Source: Erpobdella octoculata
Taxonomy: Eukaryota; Annelida; Clitellata; Hirudinida; Erpobdellidae
Assembly: GCA_963978895.1 (NCBI GenBank)
Contig: OZ022244.1
Coordinates: 8,896,423-8,960,422, forward strand
DNA: 64,000 nt
Direction: 5' to 3'
This document shows, piece after piece, positions 54,735 to 64,000 of the stretch. The number at the start of each line of letters is the position of its first letter. Within the stretch, counting starts at the first letter, position 1. The notes beneath the pieces are model-generated. The model ran no database searches. It saw nothing but the letters and a program-made list of their open reading frames with translations, and was not told the origin of the DNA. The position numbers and the translations under genes were made by a program.

Positions 54735-55200
54735 CCTTCAATCAATTTCACTTTACATAGCACTTTTTCAACAGGGCGTTCAAAAGCGCTCGGCTACAAA
54801 TTGAATGTAAAAGAAGGTTTTCAGTCCCTGATGGAAAGAAATGAGGAATGAAGATGTAGTGAGAGAAGGTGGAACAGAATTATAGGACAAGCGACCAGAA
54901 TAAGAAAAAGAGTGTTTGGCAAAAGAGTGCTTTACAGAGAAAGTAAAAGCAACTTATAGGGGGGGGGGGGTTATAACAAGATCTTTTAAATTTTATGGAG
55001 AGGTGGAATTTTTAATTTTAAACATAATAAAACATATTTTAAAAATCACTCCACATCTAAGAGAACCCCAGTGGGGAGAAGAACAAGAGAATCGAGAAAT
55101 GTGTGAGACTAAACTCGCAGCAGAATTAAAGGGTTTAGTAAGTTGGAGAAAGAGTAGTATCAGAAAAACCATATTAAATAGAGCTACAATAATTTGATTC
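54735..55200 (+). repeat. Dispersed repeat family B, copy 2
   Basis: Direct-orientation match to 14835-15235 from AGGGCGTTCAAAAGCGCTCG through AGAAGAACAAGAGAATCGAG. The open frame at 54916-55197 is produced by purine-rich text and is not a gene. Confidence 0.75.
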
Positions 55201-55229
55201 TAGACAGAATTAGAGAGAAGACCAAAAGT

Positions 55230-56100
55230 TGCAGAGAAGTTGACAAAGCTGTGGGAATAAACTATGAAAATTTTAAAAAAAATCTGTATAGAAATGAAAA
55301 CACAATGAATAAAAAATATCTATAAAATAAATTAATTTAATATATTCCTTATTTTAAATCCATTGAAATGACCATTTGAAACAATGTATCATCAGAAAAT
55401 GTCAAAAACTGAAGGCATGACCTTACAGCAAGTATTGCTGTCAAACAACAAATAATTTTAACAACTAGAAAAATTTTCAAAGACCTAAGATGTTTGGCAA
55501 CTTTTTCAATATTTTCATTGATTGAGGTACCCACACAAATGTTCAACAGTTATAAGCTTTCAAAGAATGCTGCTAGCGATGTTTAGCATGGGTTCTTCCC
55601 AACGCTCTAAATGAGAGAATGGCCATTCTAATTATCAATTTGATTAATAAACACATGGTGTATAAAAGACTATTAACTATAATAAAAAAAATATTATAAT
55701 TTATAACAAAATTAAAAAAATGAAAATAATATCTATAATTTGAATTTATTGGGCTAATTTGTAATTTAAGATTATATTAAGGTTTGTTTAAAAATTGATG
55801 ATGCACTTAAACAACTGATATTTAAAATTAAATGATAAAATCCAACTATTAACGAATGCCTTTTTAAACGTTATGGACAATTATAAATGCTGTCATGGAG
55901 CAACATCTATATAAACACATGTGAAATTACAGTTAAGTAAAGAAACTTGAAAAAAAACTATTCTGAAAAAATTCAACTATTCAAAATAGAAAAATATATA
56001 ATGAGTTGATTATATACTTCAGATGAATTCCTAATAAATAAAATAATTCCTGGAATATTAAATAAATAAAATACTAAATGATTGAAATGAAAGAAATAAC
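55230..56100. other. AT-rich stretch 3' of the last LRCH exon found
   Basis: The final calponin homology segment and stop codon should lie downstream of 56118 on the minus strand. I searched here for the expected conserved ending and did not find it. Confidence 0.4.
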
Positions 56101-56117
56101 ACAAAAACAATAATAAC

Positions 56118-56192
56118 CTCTTTGATACCGATTCTATCACAGACAGATAAAAAACTTTCAACATTTACGCGACACTTGGCTTCCGAAAGTTT
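56118..56192 (-). CDS. LRCH: LRCH-like exon m (CH domain, second part)
   Basis: This exon encodes KLSEAKCRVNVESFLSVCDR then IGIKE, matching the K-x-x-x-N-V-x-x-F-L-x-x-C-x-x-I-G core of CH domains. Donor GAG|GTTATT. The terminal CH helix must be on a further exon that I did not find. Confidence 0.88.
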
Positions 56193-59100
56193 CTGTAACA
56201 ACATTAATTATAAAACTTCAAATGGAAGTATTAAATCGATTATTGACTCAAAATAAAATATAAATATATAATTTAAATTTAATATAAATAACCCTAAAGA
56301 TTAATTTCAAAATAAAATATAAATATATAATTTAAATTTAATATAAATAACCCTAAAGATTAATTTCAAAAAACTTACTGTGTCAATTTGCGATTTGTAA
56401 ATATTAGGAATAGAATTTGGAAGAACAAGATTAGCTAATTGACATAAGAGCACTCCATCTTTTAATGAGGTTGCAACGTCTTCATCTATTTTTGTCTTTA
56501 AGAGAGTTTCTATTACCTGGTCAAGTTGAAATATCAAAAAAAATTACAATAAGTAGAAAAAATATTTTAAAAAAAGACAATTTCATCCTTTAGAAGAATA
56601 CACATCTAAATAAATCATCTTTTAGAAGAACGCGCACATAAATAAATCATCTTTTAGAAGAATATACACATAAATAAATCATCTTTTAGAATACACATAT
56701 AAATAAATCATTTTTTAGACAAATACACACATAAATAAATCATCTTTTAGAATACACTAGGGACTATAAAAATTGCATTTTTTGCTAAGTCCAAATATTT
56801 CCGAACAACTTCGGTCAAAACCGAATATTCGGGCCTGCAAAAATTAACAAACATGTAAAAACAAAACAAAACACTGAAAAAATCGAATAAGCAAATTATT
56901 CATACGAATTTACAACTGATTAAAAAAAAACAGGCCCATTTTAGCCAATCTTGTTTACTGATCTATGTACACTCCACCCACACGATATCATATGTTGTGC
57001 ATGCACGACTATGCTGGACTGAGTACACGACCTATCACCTGGGTATTCCCAATTTGGGGATACCAGGCAAGAGATTAAATTTAAAATTACACAACAAAGA
57101 CACCCCTGTTTTGTTTCTTATCACACTAAATGACATTAATTAAATATGAATTCAACAAGTTTAAAATTTTTTAGAAGGTTGTTGTATATAAGCTGATTAT
57201 TTCATTATTCAGCTTCAGCCACGTTTTTAAGCCGAAATTCGGAGTTTGTTTAGTCCCTAGAATGAACACATAAATAAACCATCCTTTAGAATACACACAT
57301 AAATAAATCATCTTTTAGAATACGACACAAAAAATAAATCATCCTTTAGAATACAACACCAAAAAATAAATCATCTTTTAGAAGAAAAAATAAAAAAATC
57401 ATCTTTTAGAAGAAAACACACATAAAAAATAAAAAAATCATCTTTTAGAAGAATACACACTCAAATAAATCATCTTTTGGAATAATACACAGATCATCTT
57501 TTAGAATACAAACCCTTTTCAGTCGAGCTGCTTGGTTCTTTTCATGAGATACTTGCTGTATATTTCGACGAATAGTCAACACAGGGTTGTGATCAGATAA
57601 ATCTTTTGACATGCTTTCCAGCATCTTCTTACACTTTGGAGACAAAACTTGAAAAAATAATAAATAAATAAATGTAAATACAAATTTAATAAAGCAGGGT
57701 AGTGCAAAGGTTTTTATCTGGTCTGCCGAATCTTTGAAATATTTCCAAAAACAAATTCTGTGAATTATTTTAAATCAGGGCAAAGATTAGATGGTTCATA
57801 CGTTGTATAAATGCGTTTTTACTTTTACTAAAAAATTAATGGTAATTCAGAAATAGATGGTTTTGAAGTAAATTGTACAATATACTGTTTTGTCTACTAC
57901 AGGGCCTGTAAAAACAATGCAACTGATTTTGAGCCAATATTTCATGATTTCAGAAAACTTTGACTTAATGAAATTAGTAATTGATCCATTCAATAGCAAT
58001 CGCACAGACAATGCTGACCAATGTCAAAAGGATCTCGTGGAAATTCAAAATGATAGTGACTTAAAGAGATCATTTATTTTGTTTGATTTGCTAACTCTTT
58101 ATAAAAGTGCTACATTTCATCTAACACTTATTCTAATCGGACACTGGATGCCAAAAAGTTTAGTTTTTTAGTAGCACTGATGTGAACAGCTGTTATAAAA
58201 AAATTAAAAGTACAAGATATACTACTTTTATTAATTAAATTTATAAAGTTTTAGTCTATGTATTTTCAGTTTTATTAATTACGTAATTTCAACCCGGCAC
58301 TCCAACTTTTTGTTAACTGTTGATGTGGTCCTCTGAACAGAAAGGTTGGACAACCCTGATATATAACAACCCTGTAATAAAATCATATAAAATATGAAAT
58401 GTAAATTTTCTTACTTGAAGTCTTCTCACTTTCATCCATCGAAAGATCATTAAATTCCTTTAAATGTACCAATAAATAAATAATTAACATCAGTAAGTAA
58501 ACATATACATTTTTAACAAATAAATATAATGTCAACACATCAATAAAACTAGAAAATAAAAAAATAAATTTTTTAACCTCCATCTTCCCTGATAAACACT
58601 TTTTTATTTTTTCAGCTTTGTACATCCTCTGTTTCGAGAGATCTGAGAATCTTTTATAAAATTCTGGCTCCTTAAAATATAAAATAAACTATCTTTTAAA
58701 AAATATAATTTACAGTAACATGAAAATGAAATAATATAAAATAGCAAATATAGTAACATAAGTACTAAAAGCAATAATTTATAATTTTTCAAAAACTTTT
58801 CGAATAAATGGTTTCATTACAGTCATACAAACTAGTTTATTATTATCTCAAGCTTTTCCAACCTTTGTTCTTGCAAATTAGTTTTACTACTCTGAGTTAT
58901 CATAAAATATATTCATTTATATTGTGTCACAATATAAAGAGGATACAAGAGAACCAAAAACTTGGTTCTGAGAATGTTAGCTTTTGTTCTTGGGAAAATC
59001 TGCTACTTCAAATTTTGCCCCAGACTTTTCTCACCTAGCGTTTGTTACTGGAAAAACTTTCTTTCGCTTTCGCACCTTCAGTTTTTTCTCCTTTACTTTT

Positions 59101-62100
59101 TTCCAGTTTTTACCCCAAGAACATTCCACTAAAAATTTAGAGTGTCCCTGGAAAGACTCACTAATTGATATGACTATTTTCTTTTGTAAAAATTAATTCC
59201 CAGCTTCACGCTTTATGGAAGATTTGACTCTCTATTCGTTTTTGAGTAAAAAAGTTAAAAATTTTTGGAGAAAAGTGAAAAAAATATTGGAGAATTTTTG
59301 CTAAATGCATCAACAATTAACCCCTCCGGTCATCAGCTATTTTAAGTAGGAAAAGTTTATAAGAATTTCGAGAAGTAAGTACAATTACCCCCTCCCCTCC
59401 TTTAACCCAGTCATCTGCTATTGTGGGAGGGGAAGGTGTCTAGGAAAGTTTTAAATTGTGGTTTTTAAAAATATTTGACTTTTCAGCCTTATGCTGAAAT
59501 GACGCTCCCGCCCTCCACTAATTTTAAAATTTCCTCCCAAAGTCAGGTGGTCTGGATGAAACACTGCTGGCAATATTTTTCAAGGGTTATTACTACTTTT
59601 CCAAGGATAAAAGGTTGTGGAAGGGAAAAAGTTGAAAACACCTGGAACTAACGTTTCATGAGAAAAACGTGCAAAAAATTATAAAATGTTAAGAAACATT
59701 TCCAGATAAAAAAAAACTGGGGCGAAAAACTGGGGACAAAAACCGGAAGCAAATTTTCCCATGGACAAAAAACTGAGCCAAAAACTGGGAGCAAAAAATT
59801 GGGGGCTAAAAAACGGGGGCGAACTTTCCCAGGGGCGAAAAGCGTGGGGGCGAACTTTCCCGGGGGCGAAAAGACGGGGCAAACTTTCCCTAAAAAAAAT
59901 ATGGTACCGATATATTAAATTACCTCGTCGATTGAATCAGAGTGACCTTCAGGCAAAGAATTATTTTCAGATCTGTTAAAAAAATTACATGAAACTGCAG
60001 AATAAAGAGTAATGAAAAAGTAAAATCTTAGTTTAATGTACTTACACAATGAAACCAATATCAAACTTACACAATGAAACCAATATCAATCAGGTTTGGT
60101 TGATCTCCATTAATTTTTGACCGAGAAAATATTTTTTCTGATTTGTTGTACAACGAAATGTCGGACTGTTGAACAATTTTAAATTGTCAAAAAAATTAAA
60201 TTTTGAATGAAAACTTCAAAAGAGAATAAAATTTTTTAAATGATAACAACTTGTGTTCACTTATACACTTATATCACTTATACATAACAAGCTAAAAAAA
60301 CTAAAAATTCAAATAACAAAATATAAAAACAAAAATAGCAAAATCATCTATTACCACGGTTACTTCGTTCTCTTTATTTAGAGTTTCTGTTGAGGCTTGA
60401 GAGTGGAGACTTCCTACTGAACTATCATCACTATCATTATCACCACCACCACCATCATCATCATCGTCGTCATCATCATCGTCATTGTTATTTATTAACG
60501 CCACAGGATTTTTTTCAAGGCTTTCCACATCACTCGAAGTTGAATTTGTCTTAACCAATGCTGGCTTGTGACCATGGAGAGTGTCTAATGAGGAACTCAG
60601 AAGAATTTTCTGCCTCTCACAAGGATTATTTCTGAATCCCTTCCTCGCAAAACTCGCTGCTTTTTTTCTCTGAACGAAACAAAACAATCACACAAAACTA
60701 AAATTGAAAAACAAAACAAAATCAAAACAAAATAATTAAATAAACTGCAATTAAATAAACTTCAAACGATGTCATAAATAGAACAAGAACAAATCTCACG
60801 TCATCAACAGCACGACGAGTAACTTTCTGAGTATCACCTGTGTCGTATCCCGAATCAAACATCATCCTCCTATCTAACTGACCTTCTGCTTCGAGAGAAA
60901 TACTTCGCAACCTTTGAAAAATTAGATTTTTATCATTTTTAGGAAAATACCCAATTAAACCGTAGTGTATTTGAACAGTGGAACATTTTTCTTGACAATT
61001 CCTTCACATGAATTTAAAATGATGATATAATATAAATAATTTAATATAAAATTTGTACCCAGCGATGGAAGATGAAAGTCTTTTTTGAAGAGTCTTTCGT
61101 GGAAACTCGTCCGAATTTCCCAATTTTGATCGCTCGAGTTTGAATTGCTGCAAACTCAAATATGCCATAATGTGCTGTCGACCTTTCATTACGACCTTGA
61201 TAAATATAGGATAAAAGTAAATTTAATTAGTTTAAAAAAAACAATAAAAAAATAAATGGTTAACATGAGGAGGTGGGATGAGTATCGGATTGTTGTTCAG
61301 ATTGAAGTCATCTAATGAAGTCATGGCATGTAATTCAAGAGGAACCACTGTTATCTTGTTCACTGACAGATCCAGCTTTGTTAGTTTCAAATTTACCAAA
61401 GCTTCAAATAAAAATAAAAAACCAGATTGAAACTAAAAAAAAATCACATTTAAATTATCAAAAATTTGATGGAAGATGACATTAACAGTTTTAAAAACTT
61501 CTTAAATTTAAATTTGTACACTTATCTAAACATTTATGACCTTTAGCTTACTAACTTTAAAAGAAACATTTTGTTCAGCTTTTATTGCAGAGAGAAACTA
61601 TAAATGAACTCTTTAAAATTGAATATCAATTCTGAAGTTCTATGGTGCACAACTCTCCTAATAGGAACATCTTTGTTAATATTATTTTTGAAGTCCAATA
61701 TCTAATACAATTTCAGCTAATCATGGAGCAGTTTTAAGGAAACAATTTAAATTATATAAATAGACAAATGCAAATAAATACAGACAAATAAAAACAGACA
61801 AATACAAATAAATACAAACAAATACAAATAAATACAGACAAATACAAATAAATACAGACAAATACAAATAAATACAGACAAATACAAATAAATACAAACA
61901 AATACAAATAAATACAGAAAAATACAAGTAAATAAAAACAGACAGACCTGGATTGAATGAGAGCAACTGATTTCTGTGCACATTAAGACTTTTCAAGGAA
62001 TGCAAACTTCCAAGAGAATCAGGAAGTCCGGTCAACATATTTCTGCTGACGTCCTGAAATGAAACATTTTTCAAATAACACATTTTCATAATAAAACATT

Positions 62101-63483
62101 TTCACAATGAAACATTTTCACAATAAAACATTTACAAATTATTTCCTTAATATAATTATCTCTTGTACATAAGTATCTTGTGATAATTCATTCATTCCAT
62201 GTACATAAGTATCTTGTTATAATTCATTCATTCCATGTACATAAGTATCTTGTGATAATTCATTCATTCCATGTACATAAGTATCTTGTGATAATTCATT
62301 CATTCCATGTACATAAGTATCTTGTGATAATTCATTGATTCCATGTACATAAGCATCTTGTTATAATTCATTCATTGACTTGTACACTCTTTGCTATACA
62401 GGCCATTCGAATCAAATTGACATCACCAGTGCTTGCATAGAATGCATAGTAACAAGAAACCTTTTGTAGTTAATGTTTAATAGTTCCAAAGGTAAGAAAG
62501 CATGGTAAAAGAAAAAAATTTAAATAAATAAACATTAAAAGTTCAAAATTTGGTTTTACATACAACATTAATGAAAGTTGAACTTCAAGTTGAATATTTC
62601 AAACAGCATGGAAATAAAAGAATAAAAGTTTCACTCAGTTTGTCACCAACCACAGTTTCATTTCATGTCATGATTCAATCAAACGACTTTTATGATCACT
62701 TTTATGATCGCCTTCAATTCATCCAAGGTTTTTTACAATAATTAAAGCATCATTCAATGAAGAAGAAACATTTCTCGAACTACAAGATCTCAGATAGTTA
62801 TGAATATCATTGTGGAAATGCTGGACAAGTTGTACAAAGATTGATCTTCTACTTCACTGTTACCTCAAGGCAAAGGAAAACTCTTTCCAAGTTTCAAAAC
62901 TGGCTTAGAAGCTCCTGCTTATTTCAGACAAACTTTGACATACTCAAGAACATTTAATTTCTTCTTCTACAAATCTTATGTTTCATAGGACCAAACAGAA
63001 CTCATAAAATTACTGCTTTTTTATTCTGATATTTTAATTCTCCAAATAAAATGTAAAAAAGTTTCATTTTAAAATTTATAAACTACCAATCTGAAATTTT
63101 TTCTGGTAATTCAGAACTTTATACATTACCAGCCCTTGAAGCGTGTGAGTTTTTTCAGCTAGTCGCAGATGATTTTTAACTTGGAAACGTTTTGGAATGG
63201 TCTTTTTTTTTAATGGCTAAATTTGAAAAAACCGCCTACGAAAAAAACAACCTTTAATGGCTTTATACATTATGAATAAAAATATATTACTATTTTAATT
63301 GGTTTTAATTAAAAAATTATTTCAGTTATTGATAAAAAAATATGAGAACGCACCAGCTCCATAAGTTCCTTGAGTCTACTAACATCTTCAGGTAGTGAAG
63401 ATAGTTTGTTGTTTGAGATGTTCAAAATTTGAAGACATTGCAATTGGCACGCAAATGGAGGAAAAGTTGATAAAAGATTGTGG
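56118..63483 (-). CDS. LRCH: LRCH-like protein: leucine-rich repeats plus CH domain (partial)
   Basis: LRCH proteins combine N-terminal leucine-rich repeats with a C-terminal calponin homology domain. They act as cytoplasmic scaffolds, linked in other animals to the cortex and to DOCK-family signalling. Exons found (minus, 5' to 3'): 63354-63483, 61948-62053, 61265-61401, 61059-61195, 60800-60911, 60355-60669, 60071-60165, 59924-59972, 58578-58670, 58415-58457, 57514-57647, 56379-56516 and 56118-56192. All twelve junctions agree in phase, giving about 521 residues: repeats first, then an acidic low-complexity linker, then the CH domain. The first repeats lie beyond the right edge and the last CH exon was not found. 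Vertebrates have four LRCH genes; I cannot say which is closest. Confidence 0.88.
56379..56516 (-). CDS. LRCH: LRCH-like exon l (CH domain, first part)
   Basis: This exon encodes VIETLLKTKIDEDVATSLKD then GVLLCQLANLVLPNSIPNIY. The D-G-V-x-L-C-x-L-A-N signature is a calponin homology domain of the LRCH type. Donor GTAAGT. Confidence 0.9.
56575..57510. repeat. Degenerate intron minisatellite (AAATCATCTTTTAGAA)
   Basis: Units of about 20-36 bp containing AATAAATCATCTTTTAGAAG recur about a dozen times on both sides of a MITE, within the LRCH intron before the CH domain. Confidence 0.85.
56758..57259. mobile_element. hAT-type MITE, 502 bp
   Basis: Perfect 9-bp inverted ends TAGGGACTA / TAGTCCCTA. 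The 8-bp flanks GAATACAC (56750-56757) and GAATGAAC (57260-57267) share 6 of 8 bases. There is no transposase frame. Internal palindromic text TCGGTCAAAACCGAATATTC lies near the left end. Confidence 0.75.
57514..57647 (-). CDS. LRCH: LRCH-like exon k (before the CH domain)
   Basis: This exon encodes LSPKCKKMLESMSKDLSDHN then PVLTIRRNIQQVSHEKNQAA and RLKR. Phases 1 to 0. The donor is GTTTGT, a weaker site. Confidence 0.78.
58415..58457 (-). CDS. LRCH: LRCH-like exon j (43 nt)
   Basis: This exon encodes EFNDLSMDESEKTS. Acceptor AAAG, donor GTAAGA, phases 0 to 1. Confidence 0.68.
58578..58670 (-). CDS. LRCH: LRCH-like exon i (coiled linker)
   Basis: This exon encodes EPEFYKRFSDLSKQRMYKAE then KIKKCLSGKME. 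It is a charged, probably helical segment of 31 codons, phase 0-0. Confidence 0.75.
58690..59915. repeat. LRCH intron with GCGAAAAACTGGGG-type repeats
   Basis: From about 59690 to 59890 a 10-17 bp unit built on GGGGCGAACTTTCCC and GCGAAAAACTGGGG repeats irregularly. Related text in inverse occurs at about 58975-59125. Between them lies a copy of the CCGGTCATCAGCTATTTT repeat family (59325-59470). It may be one decayed element with inverted sub-repeats. Confidence 0.5.
59924..59972 (-). CDS. LRCH: LRCH-like exon h (linker, 49 nt)
   Basis: This exon encodes SENNSLPEGHSDSIDE. Entry phase 2 matches only the exon-proximal donor of the previous exon. Donor GTAATT. Confidence 0.72.
60071..60165 (-). 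CDS. LRCH: LRCH-like exon g (NLIDIGFI motif)
   Basis: This exon encodes SDISLYNKSEKIFSRSKING then DQPNLIDIGFI, resembling the conserved Q-I-D-F-I linker motif. Its GTAAGT donor at 60070 is duplicated in tandem 25 bp further on. Confidence 0.8.
60355..60669 (-). CDS. LRCH: LRCH-like exon f (acidic linker)
   Basis: A 105-codon linker: basic start (RKKAASFARKGF), a run of ten Asp then Gly encoded by GAT/GAC and GGT repeats (about 60430-60490), then SVGSLHSQASTETLNKENEV. The codon repeat is likely to vary in length between individuals. Acceptor TTCAG, donor GTAATA. Confidence 0.78.
60800..60911 (-). CDS. LRCH: LRCH-like exon e (linker)
   Basis: This exon encodes SISLEAEGQLDRRMMFDSGY then DTGDTQKVTRRAVDD. 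The D-S-G-Y/F stretch is LRCH-like. Donor GTGAGA. Confidence 0.8.
61059..61195 (-). CDS. LRCH: LRCH-like exon d (post-repeat cap)
   Basis: This exon encodes VVMKGRQHIMAYLSLQQF then KRLSSSIAG. The K-G-x-x-H-I-x-x-Y-L segment is the conserved LRCH motif that follows the repeats. Confidence 0.85.
61265..61401 (-). CDS. LRCH: LRCH-like exon c (leucine-rich repeats)
   Basis: This exon encodes ALVNLKLTKLDLSVNKITVV then LHAMTSLDDFNLNNNPIL. The N-N-P-L-x-x-P-P ending is the last repeat before the LRCH linker. The donor is CAT|GTTAAC. Confidence 0.87.
61750..61935. repeat. Intron minisatellite (AAATAAATACAGACAAATAC)
   Basis: 20- to 30-bp units lie directly next to the splice donor of LRCH exon b. 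The Cys-Leu-Tyr-Phe-Val frame on the minus strand is a repeat product. Confidence 0.9.
61948..62053 (-). CDS. LRCH: LRCH-like exon b (leucine-rich repeats)
   Basis: This exon encodes DVSRNMLTGLPDSLGSLHSL then KSLNVHRNQLLSFNP. It continues the repeat register from the previous exon. Donor GTCTGT. Confidence 0.88.
62150..62385. repeat. 36-bp intron minisatellite, about 6 copies
   Basis: The unit contains ACATAAGTATCTTGTGATAA and TTCATTCATTCCATGT. Copies differ at one or two bases. Confidence 0.92.
62390..63350. other. LRCH intron, nothing further recognised
   Basis: AT-rich intron between exons a and b. Short plus-strand frames (62550-62741, 62757-62957) have no family signature. Confidence 0.5.
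63354..63483 (-). CDS. LRCH: LRCH-like exon a (leucine-rich repeats)
   Basis: This exon encodes HNLLSTFPPFACQLQCLQIL then NISNNKLSSLPEDVSRLKEL, two leucine-rich repeats. It starts in phase 2, so an upstream exon exists outside the window. Donor GTGCGT. Confidence 0.87.
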
Positions 63484-64000
63484 CTGTCATTTAAAATATA
63501 TGCATAAAAAATATATACATTAACAATATATATTAAAAATAAATATTTATATATACATTATGTTAGCATTAATTCAAAAACATATTAAAACTTGAACACA
63601 TTTAATGTCATTTCCCTCAAATACAACAATGAAAACAACACAATTTTGAATGACCTCATTTCAGTACCAAGTCAGCAACAAGTCATTACCAACCATTTAT
63701 GACAGGAGGAGCAAATATAATTATGCAGCATATATGAGGACCAATTAACCAATTAATCATGATTGATGGGTGTATTTTATTATAATATCATCACTGATTT
63801 TTCTTTAAAAAACCATGCAAACATTATAAAATCTTTTTTTATTATAACACAATATCTTGTGATGAAAATAGTTTGACTTGTTCAACGTGGCCCTAGTCCT
63901 TAGACTACAGTCAAATGCCTTCCCGTCATACCACCAGTACCCACCAAAAAACAAACAATAACAAAAATAATATTCATGTTTTCCATTTTGTCAATAATGA
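63484..64000. other. LRCH intron running off the window
   Basis: Exon a starts in phase 2 at 63483, so this is intron. No further leucine-rich exon was seen before the edge. Confidence 0.5.

Noticed and set aside
55349..55546. Final CH-domain exon of the LRCH gene
   Set aside because: The frame does not resemble the conserved closing helix of LRCH proteins, and no acceptor fits the required phase.

Overview
The window is AT-rich nuclear DNA from an animal. Two genes with typical metazoan domain architectures and GT-AG introns sit in a bed of transposons and simple repeats. I cannot place the organism more finely with confidence. Long introns, Helitrons, tRNA-type SINEs, Ty3/Gypsy, copia-like, piggyBac, hAT and mariner remnants, and very long tetra- and hexanucleotide arrays fit an aquatic invertebrate better than a vertebrate.

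Host genes, both on the minus strand. (1) 12680-35138 is a WIF1-type gene (Wnt inhibitory factor 1): eight exons whose phases all join, giving about 337 residues made of a signal peptide, a WIF domain and four EGF repeats. (2) 56118-63483 is most of an LRCH-type gene (leucine-rich repeats plus calponin homology): thirteen exons in phase, with the 5' end beyond the right edge and the last coding exon not found. Two lone open frames, 733-1113 and 51899-52297 (both minus), could be exons or transposon remnants.

Layout. 1-8.7 kb: a Helitron end, a copia-like gag relic, a piggyBac relic and a LINE endonuclease-type relic. 9.0-10.9 kb: a LINE reverse-transcriptase relic interrupted by a tRNA-type SINE. 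11.9-12.5 kb: a 24-bp minisatellite beside a tRNA-like element. 12.7-35.1 kb: the WIF1 gene, whose introns hold a Helitron carrying helicase remnants (24316-25267), more Helitron pieces, a perfect GGGAGA array of about 650 bp, a hAT-like element with a mariner MITE inside it, and GTAT and AGTG microsatellites. 36.8-42.8 kb: a nest of non-autonomous Helitrons. One contains a 1.84-kb LTR element with identical LTRs that encodes a SAP-domain acidic protein and no recognisable pol. 42.9-47.6 kb: an intact Ty3/Gypsy element with identical 183-bp LTRs, a 5-bp target duplication and one 1357-residue gag-pol frame. 47.7-56 kb: repeats and little else. 56.1-63.5 kb: the LRCH gene, with a hAT MITE and several minisatellites in its introns.

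Function. WIF1 proteins are secreted Wnt antagonists and LRCH proteins are cytoplasmic scaffolds; nothing links the two here except proximity. The most unusual object is the short LTR element at 37662-39503. It has identical LTRs, a tRNA-Leu-like primer site and a polypurine tract, but its only recognisable cargo is a SAP-domain protein.
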